Of a stretch of 51,579 bases of DNA, positions 45,568-51,579 are shown one piece after another; position 1 is the first letter of the stretch; each line of letters opens with the position of its first letter. The notes beneath the pieces are model-generated. The model saw only the letters and a list, made by a program, of their open reading frames with translations, did not search any database and had not been told where the DNA came from. The position numbers and the translations under genes are program-made. This DNA comes from an uncultured bacterium (GTDB lineage: Bacteria > Cyanobacteriota > Vampirovibrionia > Gastranaerophilales > Gastranaerophilaceae), in contig CAISJE010000081.1 in NCBI GenBank assembly GCA_903885635.1, positions 1 through 51,579 on the forward strand, in the 5' to 3' direction.

Positions 45568-45717
45568 TTATTCTGAATAGTTCCCATTTTTGTAAGATTC
45601 TATCAATTTTTCAAAATAATCTTTCAATATTATCATGTTGCTCGTTACGTATTTGAATTCATTGCTAATTGCCTCCAGCTGTTCAATGATATGTTTTTCA
45701 TTATTATCATCAATCAT
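45568..45717 (-). CDS. Small acidic helical protein (49 aa)
   Basis: Starts MIDDNNEKHIIEQLEAIS behind a perfect GGAGG 5 nt upstream of the ATG at 45717. It is one continuous predicted helix with hydrophobic residues spaced as in a coiled coil. It is divergent from the XRE regulator at 45821 with a 103-bp shared promoter region. No family recognised; a partner or target of the regulator is possible. Confidence 0.6.
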   Translation of the reverse strand: MIDDNNEKHIIEQLEAISNEFKYVTSNMIILKDYFEKLIESYKNGNYSE

Positions 45718-45796
45718 AATTTCCTCCATTTTCTATGAATAAATATAACACATAGTTCGGACATCCGGATAGTATATTTAGATGATTTCTGTAAAA

Positions 45797-45818
45797 TTAG
45801 TTCTGTGAGGCGAACTAA
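45797..45818 (+). promoter_or_regulatory. Inverted repeat over the ribosome binding site of the XRE gene
   Basis: TTAGTTC-TGTGAGGC-GAACTAA, 7-bp perfect arms with the GAGG binding site in the loop, ending 2 nt before the ATG at 45821. It could be an operator or an RNA hairpin that displays the binding site. A second short palindrome, CGGA-CA-TCCG, lies near 45757-45766. Confidence 0.5.
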
Positions 45819-45820
45819 GT

Positions 45821-46063
45821 ATGCGATTAGAAAAATTTAATAACTCTATAGTTGAAAGAATTGACAAATTAAGGCAAGAAAAAGGATTGTCTTGGATAAA
45901 ACTTGCTTATGTGTCGGATGTTTCAAAAAGTGCATTGAGTGAAATAAAAAATGGAATGACTGAGGCTAGGTTTTCCACACTTTGCAAAATCGCAATCGGT
46001 TTAAACATGACCCCAAAAGAATTTTTCAATTTTGACATTGACGTATCAGAATTGGACATCTAG
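45821..46063 (+). CDS. XRE-family transcriptional regulator (Cro/C1 HTH)
   Basis: 80 residues. A single helix-turn-helix: IDKLRQEKGLSWIKLAYVSDVSKSALSEIKNGMTEARFSTLCKIAIGLNMTPKEFF. No other domain. It is divergent from a 49-residue protein, a layout typical of small regulatory or toxin-antitoxin-like loci, though neither protein looks like a known toxin. Its leader carries an inverted repeat over the binding site. Confidence 0.88.
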   Translation: MRLEKFNNSIVERIDKLRQEKGLSWIKLAYVSDVSKSALSEIKNGMTEARFSTLCKIAIGLNMTPKEFFNFDIDVSELDI

Positions 46064-46072
46064 CATACCACT

Positions 46073-46093
46073 CACCGTTTACCGTTCACCGTT
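46073..46093. repeat. Heptamer tandem repeat (YACCGTT)x3
   Basis: CACCGTT, TACCGTT, CACCGTT, overlapping the end of the purH stop codon. The complement of the GTAAACG-type heptamers elsewhere. Confidence 0.85.
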
Positions 46094-47649
46094 TAATGCC
46101 TAAAATGTCTTATCCCTGTTGTAATCATGGCAATTTTATATTTATCGGCTTCTGCTATAACGTCTTTGTCCTTAATACTTCCCCCAGGTTGGATTATTAG
46201 GGCAATTCTGCCTTGTGCGGCTGCTTGGATGTTGTCGATTGCAGGGAAAAACCCGTCAGAAGCGATTACAGCGTCTTTTGAGCCGTCACATGCGTAATCC
46301 AATGCCCATTCCATAGCACAAACCCTGTTGGTTTGACCTTGCCCGATTGCGAGTGTCTTAAAATCTTTTGCAATAACAATTGCGTTTGATTTGGCATGCT
46401 TTGCCACTTTCCACGCAAAAATCGCATCTTCAATCTGCTCGGCAGTCGGTTTTGCCTTTGTAACAACCTTAAATGTATCGCTATCAAGCTCTTTTTTGTC
46501 GGAATTTTGGATTAGAACGCCAAAAGGTGTTATTTTAATTTCTTCGGTTTGTATTTTTTTGTAATCTTCCAAGGTTGTGTTCAATTTAACAATCCGCAAA
46601 TTCTTTTTACCCTGCAAAATTTCAAGTGCATCTTCGTCAAAATCAGGTGCGATAACGACTTCGAGGAACACTGAATTTAAAAGTTCCGCTATTTTTTTTG
46701 TTACTGGTTGCGAAAAAGCAATTATTCCGCCGAAAGCACTTATCGGGTCGCAGTCAAAAGCCTTGTGGTAAGCTTCTAAAAGGGTTTTACCGAGTGCAAC
46801 TCCGCATGGTGCTGTGTGTTTTACGATTGCAACCGCAGGGACATCGTAAAATTCGCTCACAATATTAACCGCCGCCGTAATGTCTAAAATATTGTTGTAA
46901 GAAAACTCTTTGCCCCATAATACTTCATAATCGGCAACGTGATGCGACGATTCTCCCTCCCCCCTTGAGGGGTGAGGGTTGGGGTGGGGGGTGCTTAATT
47001 TGTATAATCCTGCCTCTTGGTGAGGGTTTTCGCCGTATCTTAAATCCTGAACTTTTTCAAACGAAAAATTCTTTTTTTCTGGATTTCCAAAAATTTCTCC
47101 AAGTTTTGAACCGATAACTTCGTCATAGTTTGAGGTTAATGCAAAAGCTTTGAGTGCGAACTCTTGGCGTGTAGACTCGTTTGCGTTAGTTGCTTTGGAG
47201 TAATCCGCTTTGTCGCAAATAACGGTTATATTTTTGTAATTTTTCGCCCCTGCTCTTAAAAGTGCAACCCCGCCGATATCAACGTTTTTAACGAGTTCGT
47301 CAATGTTGTCCGTTCTTTCTGCCACTTTTTCAAACGGATATAAATTCACCACAACCATGTCAAAACTTTTGATTTCCAATTTTTGAATTTCCTCGGCTTC
47401 TTTTAAATTTGACATATCAGCCAGAATCCCTGCAAAAATCGCAGGGTGCAGTGATTTAACTTTACCTGAAAGCATTTCGGGCGAATTGGTAATTTCAGAA
47501 ACTTCCGTTACTTCAATTCCGTTTTCTTTCAATAAATTATAAGTCCCGCCTGTTGAAACTATCTCAAAATTTTGGTTTATCACCAATGCCTGTGCAAACT
47601 CCACGATATTTTCTTTATCAAATACACTAATATATGCTCTTTTTTTCAT
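46093..47649 (-). CDS. purH: Bifunctional AICAR transformylase/IMP cyclohydrolase
   Basis: 518 residues. The cyclohydrolase domain starts KKRAYISVFDKENIVEFAQAL..FEIVSTGGT; the transformylase domain has LRYGENPHQEA, VKHTAPCGVALG, CDPISAFGGIIAF and the C-terminal GGSIKDKDVIAEADKYKIAMITTGIRHFRH. It does the last two purine steps to IMP. About 16 residues (STPHPNPHPSRGEGES) right after LRYGENPHQEAGLYKL come from a G/C-rich repeat inserted in frame. GGAG lies upstream. Confidence 0.95.
   Translation of the reverse strand: MKKRAYISVFDKENIVEFAQALVINQNFEIVSTGGTYNLLKENGIEVTEVSEITNSPEMLSGKVKSLHPAIFAGILADMSNLKEAEEIQKLEIKSFDMVVVNLYPFEKVAERTDNIDELVKNVDIGGVALLRAGAKNYKNITVICDKADYSKATNANESTRQEFALKAFALTSNYDEVIGSKLGEIFGNPEKKNFSFEKVQDLRYGENPHQEAGLYKLSTPHPNPHPSRGEGESSHHVADYEVLWGKEFSYNNILDITAAVNIVSEFYDVPAVAIVKHTAPCGVALGKTLLEAYHKAFDCDPISAFGGIIAFSQPVTKKIAELLNSVFLEVVIAPDFDEDALEILQGKKNLRIVKLNTTLEDYKKIQTEEIKITPFGVLIQNSDKKELDSDTFKVVTKAKPTAEQIEDAIFAWKVAKHAKSNAIVIAKDFKTLAIGQGQTNRVCAMEWALDYACDGSKDAVIASDGFFPAIDNIQAAAQGRIALIIQPGGSIKDKDVIAEADKYKIAMITTGIRHFRH
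46951..46996. repeat. G/C-rich REP-like repeat inside purH
   Basis: CCCCTTGAGGGG palindrome followed by TGAGGGTTGGGGTGGGGGG. Its in-frame translation PHPNPHPSRGEGE is the known mark of a widespread REP-like repeat. Its base composition is far from that of its surroundings. Confidence 0.7.
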
Positions 47650-47758
47650 TATTTATTTTCTCCTTTATTTCTAATGTAACAAAAAATTAAACTTCTGACA
47701 AATTTATTTTTTCAGGGGTTTTGTAATTTCTATACAAAATAATTCCACTGAGGTGAAA

Positions 47759-48727
47759 ATGCTCGTTCAAAACAGTTGTTATCTTAATAACCCCAAAATA
47801 AGTATTAATAAAAATTCTTCCCAGTTTATTTATAATAAATCTGGTGATGAGATTTCTTTTTGTGGTGCTAAGTCAAAGCTGAAATTTCTCGCAAAGACTT
47901 ATGTAGGTGTAAATATAGTGGCACTTGTGCATCTGTCTTTGTTGACGTTTGGAAATCCAAATCAAAATCAAGTTGAAAAGCGTAGTGGGTGGGATTCAAA
48001 TATAAAAGTCCTTGCTGCGACAGGTCAAAATACGTTAGCATTAAGTACGGGTAGTGATACTTATTCTCTAAAATTGGTTGAAGCACTATTAAAACCCGAT
48101 ACTAAAACAATAGAGGCTGCAAATCATTCATTAATAAAAAGTGGTTACAGCGTCAATCAACCATTCGGCTGGAGAACACTACTAACGGGTCCCATAGATC
48201 TTTATATGAATTCAAAAGTTTTCAATCCTTTAGAAACATATGGTGTTAATCTGGGTATTTTTAATAAACAGGAGAAGAATAAAGAAAGATTTATTCTAAC
48301 TCTTTATGATAAGAGGGAAGAAAGATTTTTAAACTCTACGGATAAATTTTCTACAATGATGAAAAAAATATATGGGCTTCCTTCGGGAAATATTATAAAC
48401 ATACCGGTAGATTCATTAAAAAATATAGAACAAGGGCTAGATTCTTTTTTAAGTCAAATTAATCAGTTAAAAAGCAAAGGAAATGTTGAGCTATTAATCA
48501 TCTATAAGGCTCATGGTGCTGCAGAATCCTTAAACAAAGGAGCAGAAAAAGTTGAAGGTGCGATGGAGGGAATAATGCAGACCAATCAAGAAATCCAGGA
48601 AAAACAAGTTAAAGAATTATTTCATAAAAAACTTCAAGGGGTAAAAACTTTATTTTTATTGGATACATGTCATGCAGGGGCTTGGATTAGTGAGAATGCA
48701 AAACAAACTTTGAAATATTTGGCTTGA
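47759..48727 (+). CDS. Caspase-like (peptidase C14 fold) protein, short C-terminus
   Basis: 322 residues from ATG 47759, with GAGG 5 nt upstream (an in-frame GTG at 47753 overlaps that site). An Asn/Ser-rich N-terminus with DEISFCG is followed by a possible membrane helix (AKTYVGVNIVALVHLSLLTFG, about 46-66). The C-terminal part fits the caspase p20 core: strand LTLYDKREERFL, MMKKIYGLPSGNIINIP, IYKAHGAAES with catalytic His252, and LFLLDTCHAGAW with catalytic Cys304. Only 18 residues follow the Cys, so the p10-like substrate part is missing. It may be truncated, minimal or completed by a partner. Role unknown; metacaspase-like proteins often act in stress or cell death. Confidence 0.7.
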   Translation: MLVQNSCYLNNPKISINKNSSQFIYNKSGDEISFCGAKSKLKFLAKTYVGVNIVALVHLSLLTFGNPNQNQVEKRSGWDSNIKVLAATGQNTLALSTGSDTYSLKLVEALLKPDTKTIEAANHSLIKSGYSVNQPFGWRTLLTGPIDLYMNSKVFNPLETYGVNLGIFNKQEKNKERFILTLYDKREERFLNSTDKFSTMMKKIYGLPSGNIINIPVDSLKNIEQGLDSFLSQINQLKSKGNVELLIIYKAHGAAESLNKGAEKVEGAMEGIMQTNQEIQEKQVKELFHKKLQGVKTLFLLDTCHAGAWISENAKQTLKYLA

Positions 48728-48843
48728 ATATATTAAATTAGCATAATAAAAAAACATTTGAAAAATTACTTGTTTGTGTAACACTTATAGTAAGCTAAAC
48801 TAAAGTAGCATTAAGTGTATTAGAAATATAAAGGAAACGAAAA

Positions 48844-50931
48844 ATGGCAAGACAGACTCCGTTAGAGAGAACCCGAAACATCGGTATTGCGGCTCACATT
48901 GATGCCGGTAAAACCACAACTACAGAACGTATTTTATTTTATACAGGTAAAATCCACAAAATCGGCGAAGTGCACGATGGTGCCGCTGTAACTGACTTTA
49001 TGGACCAAGAAAGAGAAAGAGGGATTACAATCCAATCTGCTGCTGTTACATCTTTCTGGAAAAATCATCAAATCAACATTATTGATACACCCGGTCACGT
49101 TGATTTCACAATTGAAGTTGAACGTTCTTTGCGTGTATTAGACGGTGTTGTTGCTGTATTTTGTGCAGTAGGCGGGGTTCAATCTCAATCCGAAACAGTT
49201 TGGAGACAAGCTAACAGATATGAAGTTCCTCGTATGGTTTTCGTTAACAAAATGGACAGAACTGGAGCAAATTTCTACAGAGTTGCTGAACAGGTAAGAA
49301 CAAGATTAGGTGGAAACGCGCACCCAATCCAATTGCCGATTGGGGCGGAAGACAAAATGGTCGGTATTATTGACTTAATTGAAATGAAAGCTCATATGCA
49401 TATGAACGACTTGGGTACCGATATTCAAATTGTTGATATCCCTGAAGATATGTTAGAAAAAGCGCAAGAGTACAGAGCAACTTTGGTTGAAGCAATCTCC
49501 GAATTTGATGATGATTTGATGATGAAATTCTTAGAAGGCGAAGAAGCTACCGTTGCTGAATTAAAAGCAGCTTTGAGAAAATCGGTTTGTGCTAACAAAA
49601 TAGTTCCCGTAACTTGCGGTACTGCATTTAAAAACAAGGGTGTTCAAATGTTATTGGATGCTGTTGTTGAATACATGCCGTCACCATTAGATGTAAAAGC
49701 TATTGAAGGCGAACTTGAAGACGGAACTAAAATTGAAAAACATTCTTCTGATTCAGAACCTTTTGCCGCACTTGCGTTTAAGATAATGACAGACCCTTAC
49801 GTTGGTAGATTAACATTTATGAGAGTTTACTCAGGGGTATTAAAATCAGGCTCTTATGTTATTAATGCTACAAATGGCAAAAAAGAACGTATTTCAAGAC
49901 TGGTGCAAATGCAAGCAGATGACAGAACAGAAATTTCTGAAGTTTATGCGGGGGACATTTGCGCGGCGGTTGGGCTGAAAGATACAACTACCGGCGACAC
50001 TTTATGTGACGAGAAAAATCCTGTAATCTTAGAAAAAATGACGTTCCCGACTCCTGTTATTTCAGTTGCGATTGAGCCGAAAACAAAAGCCGACCAAGAC
50101 AAAATGGGAATTGCGCTTCAAAAACTTGCGGAAGAAGATCCTTCATTCCAGGTTAAATCTGACCCTGAAACAGGTCAAACCATTATTTCGGGTATGGGCG
50201 AACTCCACTTGGAAATCATCGTTGACCGACTTATGAGAGAATTCAAAGTTGACGCAAACGTTGGTAAACCGCAAGTTGCTTACCGTGAAACAATTCGTGG
50301 AAATGCCGATCAAGATACAAAATACGTTAGACAATCTGGTGGTAAAGGTCAATACGGTCACGTTAAAATCAAAATTGAACCTGCTGAAGAAAATGCAGGG
50401 TTTGTATTTGAAAATAAAATATCCGGTGGGTCTATTCCGAAAGAATATATTGAGCCTGCCAGAAGAGGGATGGAAGAAGCTCTTGAAGGTGGTATCATAG
50501 CTGGATTCCCAATGATTGACGTTAAAGTTACATTGTATGATGGAACTTACCACGATGTCGACTCTTCGGAAATGGCATTTAAAATTGCCGGTTCAATGGC
50601 AATTAAAGAAGGGGTTAGAAAATCAAAACCTTGTATTCTTGAGCCTATGATGAAAGTTGAAATTGAAGTTCCTGAGGACAATACAGGAGACGTTATCGGT
50701 GATATTTCTTCAAGAAGAGGACGTATTGAAGGTATGGAAATAATTGAAGGTACAGGTATTCAAAAAATTAATACCGTTGTTCCTCTTGCAGAAATGTTCG
50801 GTTATTCAACTGACATCCGTTCAAAAACTCAAGGTAGAGGTACTTTCTCAATGGAATTCAAATGCTACGAGCAAGTTCCTTCAAGCGTTGAAACGGAAAT
50901 CATTTCTAAGTCAGGCGTAAGTAGAGATTAG
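48844..50931 (+). CDS. fusA: Elongation factor G
   Basis: 695 residues. The GTPase motifs are [15 protein letters not shown] (P-loop), [17 protein letters not shown] (switch I), DTPGHVDF (G3) and [10 protein letters not shown] (G4). Domains II-V follow, with YRETIRG...[17 protein letters not shown] and the C-terminal [27 protein letters not shown]. It drives translocation. AAAGGA lies upstream. It stands alone rather than in a str operon. Confidence 0.98.
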   Translation: MARQTPLERTRNIGIAAHIDAGKTTTTERILFYTGKIHKIGEVHDGAAVTDFMDQERERGITIQSAAVTSFWKNHQINIIDTPGHVDFTIEVERSLRVLDGVVAVFCAVGGVQSQSETVWRQANRYEVPRMVFVNKMDRTGANFYRVAEQVRTRLGGNAHPIQLPIGAEDKMVGIIDLIEMKAHMHMNDLGTDIQIVDIPEDMLEKAQEYRATLVEAISEFDDDLMMKFLEGEEATVAELKAALRKSVCANKIVPVTCGTAFKNKGVQMLLDAVVEYMPSPLDVKAIEGELEDGTKIEKHSSDSEPFAALAFKIMTDPYVGRLTFMRVYSGVLKSGSYVINATNGKKERISRLVQMQADDRTEISEVYAGDICAAVGLKDTTTGDTLCDEKNPVILEKMTFPTPVISVAIEPKTKADQDKMGIALQKLAEEDPSFQVKSDPETGQTIISGMGELHLEIIVDRLMREFKVDANVGKPQVAYRETIRGNADQDTKYVRQSGGKGQYGHVKIKIEPAEENAGFVFENKISGGSIPKEYIEPARRGMEEALEGGIIAGFPMIDVKVTLYDGTYHDVDSSEMAFKIAGSMAIKEGVRKSKPCILEPMMKVEIEVPEDNTGDVIGDISSRRGRIEGMEIIEGTGIQKINTVVPLAEMFGYSTDIRSKTQGRGTFSMEFKCYEQVPSSVETEIISKSGVSRD

Positions 50932-50948
50932 GAAATATTTAATCAATT

Positions 50949-50988
50949 AAAAAGGGCTTTTTTCATCTCAGAAAAAAGCCTTTTTTTT
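50949..50988. terminator. Intrinsic terminator after fusA
   Basis: AAAAAGG(G)CTTTTTTC and GAAAAAAGCCTTTTTTTT form a 14-bp stem with a 6-nt loop. It also serves the convergent gene 51005-51184. Confidence 0.92.
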
Positions 50989-51004
50989 AACGTTTTTGTT
51001 TTAA

Positions 51005-51184
51005 TTAAGCGACTAAATCAAGTTTTTTGCCTTGTTCGCCTTGTTGAGGTGGGGGAGTTGATGCACTTGCGATTGGGGAAGTTGTTGTTTTTGCTGTTTC
51101 TACGGGTGGCGTTTTTGCCGAAATTTCTGGTTTTGGGGGTTGCACTGTTTGAGTATTAACTGCCGTAACTGTTGAATCTGCCAT
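51005..51184 (-). CDS. Small Pro/Thr/Ser-rich disordered protein
   Basis: 59 residues from ATG 51184 behind AAAGGA (the ATG at 51199 lies upstream of that binding site). Almost wholly Pro, Thr, Ser, Ala, Val, Lys and Gln (VQPPKPEISAKTPPVE, STPPPQQGEQGKK), so disordered. No signal peptide. Unrecognised; possibly a linker or surface-related peptide. Confidence 0.55.
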   Translation of the reverse strand: MADSTVTAVNTQTVQPPKPEISAKTPPVETAKTTTSPIASASTPPPQQGEQGKKLDLVA

Positions 51185-51252
51185 GATTTTTCCTTTCATA
51201 AATTAAAAATAATACACTTCATAGTGCATAGAAAACTCGTGATAATAAAAAA

Positions 51253-51462
51253 TTGCCAATACGTAAAGGAATGTTAAGACGGATTGGAATAGGGGTAACT
51301 CGTACTCAGAAGGTTTTTGAGTACCCATTAGAAATAGCCTTGATGTTTTTAGGAAATTCTTCATTCGAAATGAGTGGACGAACATTCACCTCACTTGCTA
51401 TTCTTTGGGATATGAATAAACTATTTGAAGAATTTATATTTATACCAATTTGCAATCAATAA
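51253..51462 (+). pseudogene. Possible McrC-family restriction component remnant
   Basis: A short frame (ATG 51271 behind AAAGGA, or open from 51253) encodes LEIALMFLGNSSFEM...TSLAILWDMNKLFEEFIFIPI. The stretch LAILWDMNKLFEEF resembles the conserved FLFDMNKLFE.FV block of McrC, the partner of the McrB GTPase in methyl-DNA restriction. The rest of McrC is missing on both sides, so it is most likely a decayed fragment. A chance match is possible. Confidence 0.4.
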
Positions 51463-51478
51463 AGTATTAATGTATAAT
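51450..51478 (+). promoter_or_regulatory. Promoter of the last gene
   Basis: TTGCAA (51450-51455), 17-bp spacer, TATAAT (51473-51478). The leader includes a perfect AGGAGG before the ATG at 51512. Confidence 0.6.
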
Positions 51479-51511
51479 AAATCTTGTAAGTAATAATTTA
51501 CAGGAGGAATT

Positions 51512-51579
51512 ATGCGACCTAAATTACCATTTCCTGATGGAACTGCAGAACAAATGCAAAATTTGTTAGAAAATGTTAA
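51512..51579 (+). CDS. Start of an unidentified gene (cut by window edge)
   Basis: AGGAGG 4 nt before ATG 51512 and a good promoter make this a real start. The visible residues are MRPKLPFPDGTAEQMQNLLENV and the frame runs off the right edge without a stop. Too short to assign. Confidence 0.6.
   Translation, partial: MRPKLPFPDGTAEQMQNLLENV

Overview
The window is AT-rich, densely coded bacterial chromosome using the standard bacterial code. Most genes are housekeeping or biosynthetic. The mix suggests a fermentative, possibly gut-associated member of the non-photosynthetic Cyanobacteria relatives (Vampirovibrionia/Melainabacteria, Gastranaerophilales type). The supporting features are a ferredoxin-dependent 2-oxoacid oxidoreductase, flagellar genes, no photosynthesis or respiration genes, and cyanobacteria-like short tandem repeats and hairpin repeats between genes. 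That placement is inference; no marker was searched against a database.

Layout. 1-290: the tail of an IS30-like transposase. 288-1304: an orphan protein with two phosphatase-like domains. 1601-6762: the translation/transcription cluster infA-rpmJ-rpsM-rpsK-rpsD-rpoA-rplQ-truA-rplM-rpsI, ending at a perfect terminator. 6815-11000: an orphan gene, trxA, a structured RNA candidate, a DnaQ-like exonuclease and a sugar-phosphate-type MFS carrier. 11301-13910: a four-subunit 2-oxoacid:ferredoxin oxidoreductase (delta-alpha-beta-gamma). 14048-20005: purD, a HEAT-like protein, yajQ, dnaJ-grpE, a lone LuxR-type HTH and a secreted protein. 20131-24789: a membrane-anchored TPR protein, leuD, hisB and a HisC-HAD fusion. 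24964-30238: groES-groEL, rsmG and a STAND-like ATPase with TPRs. 30402-36434: a dicarboxylate/amino-acid symporter, ileS, an asparaginase and a coupled gene of unknown role. 36502-37843: flaG-fliS-fliT-like flagellar genes. 37856-41632: a CDF transporter, ilvB-ilvN and hsp20. 42070-45381: an orphan coiled-coil protein, ferredoxin, queA, yidC and tRNA-Pro. 45568-51579: a 49-residue protein divergent from an XRE regulator, purH, a caspase-like protein, fusA, a small Pro/Thr-rich protein, a possible McrC remnant and the start of a last gene.

How the genes work together: the window supplies ribosome parts and translation factors (infA, fusA, ileS, truA, queA, rsmG), protein folding and insertion (groESL, dnaJ/grpE, hsp20, yidC), amino-acid synthesis (ilvBN, leuD, hisB, hisC-HAD), purines (purD, purH) and anaerobic 2-oxoacid metabolism with small ferredoxins.

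The most unusual signals are: (1) heptamer and octamer tandem repeats in many spacers, one octamer run lying in frame inside ileS; (2) a dispersed hairpin repeat whose stem changes in a compensatory way between copies, one copy serving as the groEL terminator and another supplying the ileS ribosome binding site; (3) several genes whose -10 box sits about 6 nt before the start codon, implying leaderless mRNAs; (4) a caspase-like protein that stops soon after its catalytic cysteine; (5) a HisC-HAD fusion overlapping hisB; (6) two candidate structured RNAs; and (7) a bipartite upstream element shared by two orphan genes.
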